Shown one piece after another: positions 21,493 through 33,729 of a stretch of DNA of 64,000 nt. The stretch is from Tetraselmis striata (taxonomy: Eukaryota > Chlorophyta > Chlorodendrophyceae > Chlorodendrales > Chlorodendraceae), in NCBI GenBank assembly GCA_006384855.1, contig VCJN01000543.1, forward strand, positions 124,001 to 188,000, read 5' to 3'. The position numbers and the translations under genes were made by a program. The number at the start of each line of letters is the position of its first letter. The stretch's first letter is position 1. Below the pieces are notes generated by a model, which was given only the letters and a program-made list of their open reading frames with translations, made no database searches and was not told the DNA's origin.

Positions 21493-21790
21493 TGTTGACA
21501 CCAGTCCTGCTGCCACTGCTGTACACCAGACAATGTAGCTAGGGTATGCGTATTAGTACTTTAGCACATATCTGAGTGGTACGAGCACCGCGCTACGCAC
21601 GCGCCGCGGGCACAGCATCGCGCCCGCCATATGGGCGTTCGGCGCACCGGGCCTGCTCACTTCTCTGTAACCAGACACTCTCCCGGCTATGGCCTTCCGC
21701 CTCCCAACCCCGGCTCATGCCGAACCCCGGGTCATGCCGGGACGTGCGACATGGACCAGCACGTCGGTTGCGGGGAGGTTGCGCATGACA
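21493..21790 (+). repeat. TRIM right LTR
   Basis: A 298-bp TG...CA repeat followed by AGCGG. The extra 17 bp come from a tandem duplication around ACCCCGGCTCATGCCG (about 21,710-21,743). Confidence 0.85.
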
Positions 21791-21795
21791 AGCGG

Positions 21796-23380
21796 CCCAT
21801 CGAGGGCAGAGGATCATGGGTGCGGCATGCCCGGCAGCACCTGCCACCCCTAGCTCAACTCCACGTGGTGGCGCTAGTAACCCTAAAGACCTGTGCCCGG
21901 TCGGGTGTCACAGGGGCAAAGGGCTGAGCGGGGTGGCCGGTTGTGGCGGGTCATCGGATCTTGCGACGACAGGGGAGCTCTACGGCGGGCTTTTCAAATT
22001 ATACTCGAAGTCCCGGTAACGCATGCTGGTGCCGCCGGGCAGCAAACAGTAAGTCGATTTATATTATAGGTCGGTCCAACCTGCGATGTGGTAATTGTGG
22101 AACGGAGGTGGCCGGTGGTTGTCGACACTCTCACTGCACGGCGTGCCGGTACCGGGATATCGCGCGCGAACTATAAATTTATGTACGATAATCTTTTATA
22201 CGGGCCGCGCGCGGCGCGTCTTGCACACAGCAAACTCCCTCTCACCCACCCCGACCTGCACATAGCGCGCGCGTTCGCCGCCAGTGCGCGCGGCCATTGC
22301 GCATGACCCCCCCCCCCTCCCCCCGGAGCGCGAACCCTTTCCCCTGGGTACACATAACTGGCGATGGTCGGGCAGGTGGTGCCCACATTGGTCAACACCA
22401 GCTGCGCACTCGACCGCGTGAAATGAGGATGCCGCCCTTTTGCCCCACTCACTCACTGCCGCCCACCCATGCTAAACAGCATCGGAGACATGTCGGCACC
22501 GATCCCATGCAACCGACACAAACCCGATATCGCTAGAGGGAGGGGAAGCTGAGGTCGTTACCGTGGCGGATTTTTGAGTTCCTCCGATGTTCTCTCGCAT
22601 CGTCCGTTGATGTCGCAGGGGGTTGGGGGCTGAAAACCGGTCGCGCCGACGCAACGCCCCAATGATATGGCGCGGCGCGAGAACTGCGCTCGGTGCGTTC
22701 TGGCCGTTTCGGCCAACTAGCCCGCCGCCTCCGAATTCTGCCGGCAGTGTGGCAAGTCCACCACAGTAGAAGGACTGGCAATGGTAGGCGAGGAGACGCT
22801 GGTCTCGGCGGTGACCAAGGCGATGTACGACCGCTTGAACAACTACCATATGCATGGAGGCGTGAAGCCCGCGACGGCGACCTTTGGCGGCGTACCATGT
22901 GCTAGGGTTGCCACCAAAACCTACCCGCATACTCATACCTATACCCGTACTACTCACATGCTTATTGTACTCGTACATGTTACACGATAGCCCGTACATA
23001 TATGTACGAGGCCGCATCATATCATCCCAAGCCGCATAAGTAATGCCGCAGTAATACCGCAATGCCGCATCAATACCGTAGCAATGCTGCGGCAATGGCC
23101 GATGACCTAAGACTAGATTGCACTTCCAAAGCTTAGCTCCTCAGCGCAACAGATTGTCAAGCCGCTAGCCAATCTGCATGAAGCCGCGTACGCCCCGGTA
23201 CACTGTAACAATTCCTTTGATGCAAGCCTTTTCCTTGCCTGCGCTAAAGCCCCTCGCCTAAAGCTTCCATTGGTTTCGTTCGAGCTCTGGTTAAAGATCC
23301 CCGCCGCGCTTCCACCGCGTATGCCGGTCATCCCCTGCTGCCATCGTGGACGACCACCCTGCCGGTGGCGCCGCCGCTGC
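21796..23380. other. spacer with weak coding traces
   Basis: No complete gene is seen. One frame at about 22,727-22,900 (+) has SEFCRQCGKSTTVEGLAMVG followed by a helical stretch, a possible zinc-knuckle-bearing relic. Short ATGCCGCA/AATACCGCA repeats occur at about 23,040-23,095. Confidence 0.3.
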
Positions 23381-23389
23381 TAGCACCGC

Positions 23390-26300
23390 ATGGACCGTGG
23401 AGATCGACATCCGGTGGCATTTGTCATCATAGTCGAGCTGGCCAAGCCCGCGACCCGCACCATAACCCCGGACGTCATCCACGCATCGTCAACGGACATA
23501 CCCCCCCCCCCCCCCCCTCATTCGCGCCCCCTCCCGCTGCCACGCATGCCAAAGCCAAACCCCGACCCTCGGCCTATGACCGCTATGACGGGCATGTGCG
23601 ATGGTTGTGGCCGCATGAGCCACTCATCAGAAAATGCTCGTCGACGAGCGAGGCCCGGTGCCTGACAGTGGCAGCTGACAAGGCAGCTAAGGGCATTACC
23701 AAGCTGCACGTGCACCGCCATGCCGGTTAACGACGGTTTGGGGCCAGCCTAGAGTCGATTTCGAATATAATTAATCGACAATCTTTCTTCCTGGCCGAGT
23801 TTATCCCCCATCCCCGAGACTATGCCTGTTGATCTGCACCCAGAGAGCGAGCTCGCTCCTGAGAGCGCGGCCGAGCCCCTCGTGCCGGTGTCTGCGCATG
23901 ATGGGGCCTCCTCGTCAGGCCCGTTGCCTATCAAGTCGGCGCACTCGTTGCCTTCGCGCGAGCTGCGTCGGTTCCTGCTAGCATCTGCCTGCGTTGCCAT
24001 CCCAACTGGCACGGTTGCTGCCACATGTTATCCGCAATCGCGAAACGTGCTGCTATCCAAAAATACTACCGACGCCGCCGCGGCACTACTGGCAAAAAAT
24101 CAAGCTTGGCCGCCTGCCTGGCGGGGCGGTGCCACTCGCGCACAGCGGCTTTCTTGGCGAGTGGCACCGTCTTTGCGCTCCACAAGGACGACCCCGCCGC
24201 GCGCGAGGAGCGGGCGAAGACCGGCGAGCCGCTGCGAGCAAGCCCGCTTGGCGTCGGCTCCGTGCTAGTGCGCCTGACCTCTGCCCACGCTCTCGTGCAT
24301 GTGGGTGCGGATGCGCGGGGGGCCATGGTCCCGGTACATCGCAGTTTTCAGTCGGGAGCTGGCTGTGAGGCGGCGTATATGAGCATGCGGGTGGCGCTGC
24401 AGCTTTTCGGCGGGCGTGATACTGGCGGGAAAGGGTTGCTATTCCTGGATATTCGGAATGCCTTCAATGAGGTATCCCGGGGTGCGATACTTTACGGCTC
24501 GCTTCAGCACCCGCGTCTACATGGCCCGATGCTGTACGATCGTCCTAGCGACATGTACTACTACGCGCCGGATGATCCCGGTACTTTGCACGCCATCCTA
24601 CAGTCTCGTACGGGTGTGCGCAAGGGTGATTGCGGCTGATACTATACTTCTGCCTCGCTATCGCGGGCGCGGTGCAAGCGGTTGTGGCTCACACCGCCGC
24701 TGATACTTTCTGCCAGAGTTTCGCGGATGATTGCGGCGCGGCTAACGCCGCGGCCCACGTTCCGCGTGTTTTCGACGAGTATTGTACGGAGCTTTCCAAA
24801 GTCGGACTGGTGGTACATGAAAGTAAGACGCGGTACGTTCGTCACCCCGGTGACAGCAAGGCCGAGCTGCGGGCAGGGCGGGCGAAGTTGGCCCCGGGAG
24901 GGTTTCGTACCCCTGCTGACGACCCTGTCCAGGATGGCGCCGTGTACCTCGGTGCTCCTATTAGCCATTACCCCCGGTGGATGACCAGTGCGTTGGGGCG
25001 GCGCCGGGAGGCCCACGCCGCATTGTGGGAGCGCATCGCCTCCTTTGGCACGTCGGGGTACGGCTGCCACCATGGGGCCATGCGGCTGCTGGTCGTATGC
25101 GCGGTGCGGTAGACCGGCTTCCTCAGCCGCATGATGCCGCCGTCGGAGCGGGACCCTTTCTTGGAGGCCGTGGACGCCGCCAACATGGACTGGGTCGCAT
25201 TTCGGCTGCGTTTTCGTTGCTTGGTTTGGACGCTTGCGATTAGGCTACACCGCTCATGGAGGCTGCAATCGTCCAGATGAGTATGCCCGCGGATTGTGGC
25301 GGTTTGAATATGGCCTTGCTGCCATCTGAGCCCCCCGCGGCGTTTTATTCCGCGCAATCGGTTGTCCTGCCAACGCTGGTACGGGAGTACGGGCCCGCCC
25401 TCGGCCCCTTGTACGAGGCGGTTCGCGCCGAGATGTCCGTGGCTACGAGTGCTTTGCCATGGGCGCGCGAGACGCGCCGCGTATGTATACGAGACTGTAC
25501 GGGCCCTTACCACGTTTCCGCAAGCAGGTGTGCAGCGCGCACGCGCCGCGTACAGGCACGCCCACGAGATCTTCGAGTTACTTACCGTCGGTATTGCTAC
25601 GACCACCGCTGCACCGGATCCGTCAGCTGGTAATACTACGGCCCGTACGGGTACGAGCACTAGCGGAGGACTGCGCGTCACCACATCTCCTTTTACGGCC
25701 ACTCCCCATGAAGTTAGTACTGATGAGGCTGCCTCTGCTGCCCAGCAATCGCTTCCTATCGGTAGTACGAGTTCTGCTAATACCGTTACTACATGCGCTT
25801 CTATAGCTCTCAAGATACCATCGCCCCGCGAAATAGTGCCCCCCCCCTCCGTCAGTGGCATCTCCTTCCCTACTAGAACCTCAGCCAGGCGGTACTACAT
25901 CTCCGCCCTCGGGTACGGGTACGGGTGCGGCCTCCGATGATCAACCCACGACGACCATGGTTGTCCAACGCCACCTCAGCCGTGCGATTCGCTTGCGTGA
26001 CTTCGTGGCCCTCGCTGCTTCCATCGTACGGGTGCCGCGGCCTCGCGCGTTGATACCCTCCGCTTGTACAGCGCATGCGGCCTGGGCTCCCTATCGCTTT
26101 TCCAGTCGGATCACGAGTCAGCCCGCAAGATATTCCATTGATGCTGCTTATTCAGCTGCCGCTGCGCGGGTGCTGGGCCGTCGCCCGCGCGGAGGTTCTG
26201 CGCTTGTCACATGTCATGGCCCCACGTGTGGGATTGACCCCTTATGGCTTCGCTCTACGGATGGCTCGAACCGGAATGCCACGGATTTCGTTGTGGATCA

Positions 26301-27110
26301 TCTGCCCATCTGCCCCGTTGCGAACTACAAGCACCGCATGCATACCGCTTTGAAAAATCTGTTGGCTTACGTGGCGATCGAAGCGGGGGCGGTGCTCGAC
26401 CGGGACCGCTCGGGAGTCGGCGACTCGACCCTTGAGACGAGTGGGCTGCGCCCAGCGGACCGCTCGCGACCGTCATATTTGACGCTGCCGGGGTGGGGGG
26501 GGGGGGGGGGGGGGGGGGCGTGCGATAACATGACTGATTTCGCGTGCATGTCCTCCACGACCCCCACTTGGGGCAACGACCCCCGCTAGCTGGTGCACCC
26601 GGGGGATCGCGTCGACCGAGGCGGAGCGCAACAAGCTAGGCTAGCGGCAGACCGGGCGTCTTCCACCCCGGTGCATGGTGTTCGCCGGTACTACCCTTTT
26701 GTGGTTGAAGACCGCGGCCGCCTCGGAAAATCCGCTTTAACGGTGGTCTACATCTTCGCGGTGTTACTTGTTGTGCGCAACTTCCCTTGCAGTCCTACCT
26801 TCCGCCCCGACTTCATGCTTCCTTCGTGGTAAGTCCGTCCAGGCTCTTCGAAACTTTGTTGCCAGCCAGCCCGCTGAGTTCCGCCATCACCTGTAGTCGC
26901 GCACGCGGCGGGGGTTGTTGCAGCGAGTCTCTGCTTGCGTGCATGTACCTTGGGCGGCATTCTCTTTGCCGGAGTGCAGACGGCCAAGTCTGATGCGTTT
27001 GCCCGTGCTCATTCCGCACCCTCTTCTGGTGCTGCTTCCACCTCGCAACTGATGTAGTGGACTTTTCCTGATCGCCTTTTGCAGCTAGCTCATGTAACTA
27101 TATATTCTTA
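23390..27110 (+). mobile_element. degenerate LINE-type (non-LTR) retroelement
   Basis: Order along the plus strand: a CCHC-like knuckle (MCDGCGRMSHSSEN, last Cys replaced by Ala) at about 23,590; the RT domain at about 24,250-24,830; a post-RT region with CGGLNMALLPSE at about 25,300; a C-terminal region with VVDHLPICPVANYKHRMHTA at about 26,300; and a final ORF segment plus 3' region at 26,640-27,110. The last part is repeated at about 42,275-42,765. There is no LTR. The 3' sequence ends CAGCTAGCTCATGTAA then an AT-rich stretch. A G24 run (26,495-26,518) interrupts the C-terminal part. Confidence 0.6.
24025..26589 (+). pseudogene. reverse transcriptase of the LINE-type element
   Basis: The frame from about 24,250 has FLDIRNAFNEVSR, the RT box with its metal-binding Asp. 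SRTGVRKGD follows, where intact enzymes have GDPLG. A frame change at about 24,630 leads to FADDCGAANAAAHV, the FADD form of the YxDD catalytic box, in the frame starting 24,630. An in-frame TAG at 25,110-25,112 interrupts the thumb-like region, and further frame changes occur near 25,250, 25,640 and 25,850. The C-terminal 'DH...C...H' segment is in the frame 25,855-26,589. The element is clearly dead, but family and order of domains are readable. Confidence 0.6.
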
Positions 27111-27111
27111 C

Positions 27112-27512
27112 GGGTAATGCATGTATGGGACTGAGGGGCACCCGGTCCGCCGGCCATCGCGCGCCTGCTGCGCGCCTGCGTGCCTCTGCTCTTACTGTAT
27201 GCATGGGACTTAGGGCCCGCAAGCTCCGCCGGCCGGCCTCGTCTGCGCACCTGCGCGCCAATAATCCTTACAGCACCCGGGTACTGTCCAGATGAACTGG
27301 CGATGCTGGTGGATTATCCACTCCATATCCTGTCGATTCAGCACGTTGGCAATACAGTCATTTTATTACATCAGGGCTTTCACAAATGGCAATTCAGTAG
27401 CGAGCTTATTACATCAGGGCTTATTTCACAAATGGCAATACAGTAGATAAATGGCAATACAGTTTTTTAATTGACAAATGGCAATACAGTAGATAAATGG
27501 CAATACAGTAGC
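27112..27512 (+). repeat. two small tandem repeats upstream of the sulfotransferase
   Basis: A diverged ~78-bp duplication spans about 27,112-27,267 (ATGGGACT...CCGCCGGCC...GCCTCTGCTCTTAC). From about 27,383 to 27,512 the motif AAATGGCAATACAGTA recurs several times with spacers. No gene is seen between 27,110 and 27,676 apart from a C26 run at 27,605-27,630. Confidence 0.6.
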
Positions 27513-27676
27513 TAGGCGATAAGGGCTGAAAAGCGTGCCTGCTGTAGTCGCTAATTTCTTGCTGTATCGACAATTGGCCTTCCTTTCGCATACGCTTCGA
27601 GGAGCCCCCCCCCCCCCCCCCCCCCCCCCCGTGCTTCCCCAATCAGCGCGGTCACCGGTACTGGTAAGTAAGAGCG

Positions 27677-28735
27677 ATGGGAAGCAGCGATGAACAGTTG
27701 CACCGGACTGCTGGGCGGGCGGCTGTGCCGCCACCCCTCACACTCCTCCTCCTCCTGATACCCCTGCTGCTCCATGCTCCCTCACCGGGAATCGCCACGG
27801 AAGCCCGCCCCCCTCGGACTCACGGGGGGCAGGTCGGGCAAAGACCGGCACCCCTGGTGTTTTACAACCGAATCGGCAAGGCTGGCAGCACCACCATCTG
27901 GAACCTGGTGTCCTTCCTGAGAAGACGGAACAAATTCGAGCTGCTATACGACACACAGTACTGCACACGTCAGAGGAACCAGGAGACTGCCGCCAGGCTC
28001 TTCCGCAATGCGCGCAAGGCGGGTCGGCCGGCACTCTACATTTGCCACACGTTCTACCTCGACTTCCAGGCGTTGCCGCGCGGCGCAATTTCCGATGTCC
28101 TCTACATCAATGTGATACGCAACCCGATACAGCGCTACCGCTCAGCATGGAACTACATGATCGACCCCGTGGCGCGTGGCGGGGGACACGAGTGGGGGAG
28201 AAAAGCCGTGGCGCTGGAGACGCAGCGGCGGCAGGCGGATCCCTGTGGCTGCGCGAATGTTTCCTTCGACGAGTGCATGGAGCAGGCGCACATCAGCAAC
28301 TGCAGCGCCAACACCGACATCTCTAAGAGGCTTTGGAGCAACACCATGGTGTACTTCCTGAGCGAACAGGACAGCGAGGCGTACGAAGTAGTGAATTGCA
28401 ACCCCAAGGCCGCCGCACCGCTGGTGGAAAAGGCACTGGCAAATATGGACAAGTACGCCGTGATCGGGCTGACAGAGCGCATGCAGGAAACGTTGGGGCT
28501 GCTAGAGGCGCGCCTGCCGGCCGTGTTTGCGGGGGCGGTAAACGCCTATCAAAGCAGGAACAAGCCAAGGTATAACCAGGGCGGCAGCGCAAAGTCCGCT
28601 GCGGAACCAGGGTTGAGCGCAGCGGCAGAGGCCATCCTGCGTGACAACCCATGCAACGCAGGCGAGTTTGCGCTGTGGGAGCATGCAAAGCAGTTGTTCC
28701 ATACAGCTACAGGGGTGAATGTCAGCGGACTGTAG
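27677..28735 (+). CDS. Golgi-type 2-O-sulfotransferase (Sulfotransfer_2 family), intact single exon
   Basis: A 352-residue protein. A short basic N-terminus is followed by a hydrophobic signal-anchor (residues ~20-34), as in type II Golgi enzymes. FYNRIGKAGSTT (62-73) is the 5'-phosphosulfate-binding loop with its Lys, as in heparan-sulfate/uronyl 2-O-sulfotransferases. NVIRNPIQRYRSAW (145-158) is the 3'-phosphate-binding motif. His124 (YICHTFYLDF) is placed like the catalytic base of that family. Cysteines at 216-218 and several more C-terminal suggest disulfides in a lumenal domain. It probably transfers sulfate from PAPS to a uronic acid or similar sugar of an extracellular polysaccharide; the substrate is not determinable. 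The frame has no intron and ends at TAG. A C26 tract lies 46 bp upstream of the ATG. Confidence 0.85.
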   Translation: MGSSDEQLHRTAGRAAVPPPLTLLLLLIPLLLHAPSPGIATEARPPRTHGGQVGQRPAPLVFYNRIGKAGSTTIWNLVSFLRRRNKFELLYDTQYCTRQRNQETAARLFRNARKAGRPALYICHTFYLDFQALPRGAISDVLYINVIRNPIQRYRSAWNYMIDPVARGGGHEWGRKAVALETQRRQADPCGCANVSFDECMEQAHISNCSANTDISKRLWSNTMVYFLSEQDSEAYEVVNCNPKAAAPLVEKALANMDKYAVIGLTERMQETLGLLEARLPAVFAGAVNAYQSRNKPRYNQGGSAKSAAEPGLSAAAEAILRDNPCNAGEFALWEHAKQLFHTATGVNVSGL

Positions 28736-28739
28736 TGCG

Positions 28740-29470
28740 AGCAACGCACAGAGGTTCGGCATAGTTGTGCAGATTTTCCAAATCAGCTAGAATCATTTGC
28801 CAACTGTAGGCAGCTCGCAGATATGTCGGTCGGGGATCAGATCACCTGGCCAGTCATCATCACGCAATCATCATTATGTAATTTCATCATGACTTCAGCA
28901 CACCAGGCCAGCAGCAGCGGTCTTTATGTACTCGTGCGCTACTGACAACTGACAAAGCATTGGTTACTATGAGAATACATCGCAGCTTCATACTGTTCGC
29001 CACAATGGCGGCTATTTGCCATGTACATCTTGGCATATCCACCGTGCGACGTAGGATATATATATATATATATATATATAGATATATAAATATGTATATA
29101 TATAGATATATAGATATATAAATATAAATATATAAACATATGAATATATATATATAATATATATATATAAACATATAAATATAAATATAAATATATATAT
29201 ATATTTGTAAATAATCCTGCTTTAATCTACACTATGCCACCAAACTACGGAGAATACTCTAATATGGTTGTTTTGCAGCAAGCAAGGGCAGCCGATAACA
29301 GGGTCATGCAGAATGAATCGTGCAATGGAGATAGAGCTCACGGATGCCATATATCACTGCCTCAATCCAGATCCCTCAGCATCACAGTGAAACAGGCGCT
29401 GTCTCCCCGGCACGAAATGATCATACGGCCAAGGGAGGGCCGCCGAGTCCACTCAAAATAGAGACGCGCC
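28740..29470. other. AT-rich spacer with TA microsatellite
   Basis: About 29,055-29,205 is an alternating TA/GATA/AATA tract, far more AT-rich than its surroundings, between the convergent 3' ends of the sulfotransferase and S1P lyase genes. The tyrosine/isoleucine-rich minus frames here are artefacts of this tract. Confidence 0.8.
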
Positions 29471-29476
29471 CAGCGC

Positions 29477-30228
29477 TCAGTAGATCTCAAGCTGGATGTC
29501 TTGGTACGCATCTAGAATCTCCCCCACAAGCTTCCTGTCGGGTAGCGACGCGGCCATACCGTAGAGCTTCGCGCTGCCGGCCTGGTGGAGACATCACACA
29601 ATTTTCCTCAGTTGCGCAAGTACACCCAGAGGGAAGGTAGGGGGAGGGGCCAATGGTGGCAATGAGAATATACGCCTCGAGGAGACATGTGCGTGTGTGT
29701 GTGTGTGATGGCCGTGCCCGGAGAAGACTGTGAGGATGGGAACACGTCTGCTGGCTGCAAATAGGACGATCAGCGCGACATACCCCCCCTCCACAGCTGG
29801 TAGTCAGGAGCTGATGACGGCATGACTTGATGTCAGCCAGCAGCTCCTGCACCGTCTCCATGGTATGCGCTGCTGTGAAGCACATGTGCAGCGCCGGTGG
29901 CAAGTGCAGGGCGCACAGGTGCCAGCCTTTCTCTGACAGCAGATCGTTCAGCTGCACATCCATAGCAGGGGCACACTCCCAGTTCAGTGATTCGCGCTGT
30001 GATGCTGCAACTGCAAGACCCCCCCCCCCCCCCCCCCCCCCGCCCCTCCCCCCCCTGCCTTTTCTCCCCGCGCGCGCGGCCCCCTCTGCGCTTTGGGCTA
30101 GGGCGGAACCAAACACATGCTAATTGATTGGCCATGCCCCGGCGAGGTTAGCTGCGATGAGAATGGATGAACAATAATGCCTGTCACCCTGGGAGTCCAA
30201 CCATCCCACACACTGCATGTACTGACCC

Positions 30229-30259
<31 letters not shown>

Positions 30260-31331
30260 GGCGCACACGATGGTTTGCCCGTCACCAGGTTCCGACGGAC
30301 ATCGAGAATGACCAGATTATTCACCATTTTTATGTAGCCTATTAATGGACGACGCTACAATTGACGGCAGCTCGGCACCTTTCATGCAGACCCAAACCGA
30401 GGGCACACTGACACTGCCTGGACGGAAGCCCGCAGATTGGAATTTCACTTTAAACAGGCAGCTTCACGGAAATGACGCTGGCGCGACATGCTCCCACGTG
30501 ATGGAAAATCACAAGATACGCAGGCAAGTGATCCGGCAGTCACCTTGTATATGTCCAGGTTCTTGACGGTGGACTTAAATGCCACAACGGACATTGCCGG
30601 CTGCCCCAGCACCTCAAGTCCGTCGATCTTCTGCAACCCAACTTGAAAGTCCTTCGAAATGGCAAGTATCTTCTTCGTCACCTGCGGCCAATGCCAGGCT
30701 GTGCAGTGCTTATCCTGCTGAATAGGAGCTTGCATGTATATCATGCTGAGGGTGAGCATACTTCTGTGCGGGCACATAGAGGTCAACGGCGAGACCGCTA
30801 CTCACCTGGAGAAAGCCGTCCAGCCCCATGAATGCAAGACTTGTCCATGCAGTGGCGATCAACGCGCCAGAGCGGCTCCCTGCATGCCCAAGGCCATTCA
30901 GTCCGTGCGGTCTGGACACATGTATCGGCGGAGCTGTTACAACCCACAAGCACGGCGGAAACAACCTGGGAATCCGGGGCTGATGTATGGGCCGCCGCTC
31001 CACTCTGTGACGGCGGTGTACAGCGCACGCCTCAACTTCGGACCGCGGAACAGCACCACGGACGTGCCCTTGTGCGACAGCCCGAACTTCGTGAGGAGGA
31101 CAGACGGATTTGTGTCAGACCACATCTGGAAAACAGTGATGCAATCGGCGCCAGCAGGATCAATGACACGGCATGCACCCAAGGCTGGAGTACGTGCGAC
31201 CTTATGGGTGTCAGCGGACATGCTCGTGACTCCAGGCAAGCGGAAGTCAAACGGAGGGACATGATGCCTGCGGTACGGTCAGTCGGGGAATGCTGTAAGT
31301 TGGCCGCGTCACACACGTGAACGTAGCAAAT

Positions 31332-31363
<32 letters not shown>

Positions 31364-33550
31364 GCAAATGGCGCCACTGGAAAGTGACCGTGGAGGCAGA
31401 CAGCGCGGCTGGTAAGTCACCCAAGCATCCGCGCAAACGGCAGCACAAACGCTCCCAGGCAACAGTCCACATGGCAGAGTACACGGTGCTTGAAGGCCAC
31501 TTTCGTGATCCCCTGGATGTCATCCATCACGCCATGGGGGTATCCGGGCGAGCTGGCCACCACAAGGATGGTGTTCTTGTTGATCGCGGCCTCCACCGCC
31601 TTAGCTGTCAACCGGTACTGCTCGTTCACGGAGAGCTTGACGAGCTTGATGTTGAAATAGGACGCAGCCTTGATAAACGCGGGGTGCGCAGAGGCTCCCA
31701 CGATCCTGTTGCGATCACCCCGTGGCGCTGTCAGGTCAACAGCCGAGAACTTCTTGCCACGTGCACGCAGGGCGCATCCGTTCAGTGGCCATCCTTACAT
31801 TTCTGGGTTTGATTTACCGGAAAAGTCCTTCATGAATTCACGGGATGCCTGTCACAGGAGCGGGCGTTCAGATTCAGATTCGCCTTTAGACAGACAGGAC
31901 ATCACAAGGCCTCAGCAGATGGATAGGTAAGAGTGGGGCAGGGGCAAGAAAGGTGTGACTGTATGAGTTGGGGGGGGAAGGGGGGGGGGGGGGGGGGAGG
32001 AGCTGAGATACCTTGACAGCGCTGAGGATACTTTCTGTCCCTCCGCTAGTCATCAGCCCACAAACGGACGCAATCCCTTGACGACCCCCTCCCAGGATCG
32101 AAGCCGTCATGGACACCACCTCCGCCTCCATCCTGCGGTTCGACAGAGGCATGGAAGACCGGATCACCCAGCTGCTCGTTGGCAAGCACCCCGCCACGGT
32201 GCTAACCAAGGGCTGCGTACCGGCGGACTGAGGGATAGGCATCGGCGTGCAGGGGGTTGGATGTTGAGAATGCGTTGTACGAAGCCTGGAGCAGAGCCGC
32301 ATGGTCCTCGTTATCGCTGAAGTACACCGCTCCCGAGATCTTGCTCTTGCCAGGCTTTGTGCTCTCAGATGTCCGGCTGGCCTTCACGCTCAGCCACTCC
32401 AGAAGCTTCTGCTTCGGAAAGCCCTGCAAAGGCGGCAGTTGGGTGAGGACCGCCCGCAGCCACAGGCAAAACACCGGCATCGCGCCGGGAGCAATGCAGT
32501 GGCTCACCTGTTGAGGGAGAGCGTGCAGGGCGGGGTCATCCGCAGGTATGCCGTCCTTCGTGACACTGTCCCAGATCTCTTGTCCAGCCTTTTGAATCTC
32601 GCGGTCCACGATGTGCCCGGACCAGAGGAATGGACTTGATGACTTTCAGACAGTACGCCATCAAGCCTTAGAGAGGCAAGGCACACCAACCCTTTGAGTC
32701 GCAGTGCCCATACATCCATGGCGCATGCACATCAAGAATACAGCGGGCTACTGTGACGCATTCAATTTAGGGCCAGGTTACCCATGTCACATATCAGCTG
32801 GAGCCAAGCTCCTGTTGCCCGGAGCATCTTCAGTCCGACCAAAGTGAAGACACAAGACAGTGCCGCAACCTATGTATTCATGTTGCAGCGGTGCAGACGC
32901 ACGAATTCCCTTAGATGCATGGTGGAGACGCCCCCCCCCCCCCCCTCCCCCCCCCCCCTTTCCCCTGTGTCGAGGCTCTGATCCTGCGCAACATCAGCCC
33001 TCACCCAGCGCACCTGCCACGTGGTGAAGCCACTAAGAGCTTTATCAAACGAGTCCAGCGCAGGCGATATCTCATTCCAGCACTCCCTGATCTCCGGCGC
33101 GGCCGCCTGCCAGCCACGCCGCAGGCCTAGCTCGATCATGTCAGCCAGAGGGGCAAACTGCCGTGCGATCGGCTCCAGGCCTACGGGGATAACAGGCAAA
33201 CATATGCAATACCTATAGTTCTCGCCAAGCTAGCAGGCAACAGTCCAGCCGCCCACATACTCTGACACGCAAGAAACTTCCAGAGACAAGTGCACAAAGT
33301 GAAAAAGGGAATCGGCACGGGTAAGGCTCGAAGCGAGCGCACCTGCCGCCCAAAGCGGAGGCCGCAAGAGGAGGTGCGAACACATCGCCGGAAACTCTGC
33401 ACATGCGGCTCGCAGGCCGTAGTAGCCAATGGCAAGCGCAGTTAAAAAGAAGCTTATCCATCCAAACAGCACTCTACCTAGCGGCTCTGGTCGCAGCATG
33501 GCTGGGCTGTTTGCCGGCCCTCGTGGCGGGGTGGGGGGCTGCTGAGCCAT
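29477..33550 (-). CDS. DPL1: sphingosine-1-phosphate lyase, 13 or more exons
   Basis: Exons (minus strand): 33,550-33,343; 33,180-33,014; ~32,597-32,508; 32,423-32,221; 32,132-32,012; 31,848-31,799; 31,705-31,421; 31,267-31,201; 31,086-30,966; 30,879-30,806; 30,681-30,544; 29,951-~29,826; 29,581-29,477 (TGA). Phases match at almost all junctions; the end of the penultimate exon is uncertain. The protein is about 580 residues, normal for the family. A single N-terminal membrane span ([16 protein letters not shown]) fits an ER enzyme. [22 protein letters not shown] and [15 protein letters not shown] are diagnostic; the Lys of ADTHK is the pyridoxal-phosphate Schiff-base lysine. The enzyme splits long-chain base phosphates into phosphoethanolamine and a fatty aldehyde. 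Introns hold C24A10, G30, G17 and C15 runs. No disabling change is seen. Confidence 0.9.
30226..30259 (+). repeat. C24A10 composite tract in an S1P-lyase intron
   Basis: C24 (30,226-30,249) is directly followed by A10 (30,250-30,259). The same motif in the other orientation occurs at 43,705-43,734 (T12G18). Confidence 0.9.
31332..31361 (+). repeat. G30 homopolymer tract in an S1P-lyase intron
   Basis: Thirty consecutive G residues between the exons at 31,421-31,705 and 31,201-31,267. In the pre-mRNA (minus strand) it would read as C30, a strong polypyrimidine tract 65 nt upstream of the acceptor. Confidence 0.9.
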
Positions 33551-33729
33551 CGTCTTGCCAACGGAGCGAATAAGTTCAGCAGTCCGAAACTGCCGCGGGT
33601 TGAAGTTGGAAACTACGATAAGCGCCAACAGCACAGTTCTCTCAGACTCCTGACCAGAAGGAACTACTTCAGACGCTGGCCACCCCTCCGCGCTCTCTTC
33701 GTTTGCTACTGACAATACAGTAGTCGCCG

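Larger units (their letters stand above)
20665..21790 (+). mobile_element. complete TRIM (miniature LTR retrotransposon), 1,126 bp
   Basis: Two direct terminal repeats, 20,665-20,945 (281 bp) and 21,493-21,790 (298 bp), both begin TGTTGACACCAG and end GCATGACA. They differ at about seven bases plus one 17-bp internal duplication in the right copy. The element is bounded by a 5-bp target duplication AGCGG (20,660-20,664 and 21,791-21,795). A polypurine tract GGGAGGGGA directly precedes the right LTR (21,484-21,492). The 547-bp interior has no RT, integrase or gag motifs; its one 88-codon frame (21,009-21,275) is not recognised. A primer-binding site should start near 20,946 (GGTTATGGGCCC), but I could not match it to a tRNA. 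The near-identical LTRs imply recent insertion. Confidence 0.85.

Noticed and set aside
20665-21790. Simple segmental tandem duplication instead of a TRIM
   Set aside because: The repeats have TG...CA ends, a PPT exactly before the right copy and a perfect 5-bp flanking duplication, which a segmental duplication would not produce.
28887-29174. Ile/Tyr-rich minus-strand ORFs
   Set aside because: Translation of the TA microsatellite.
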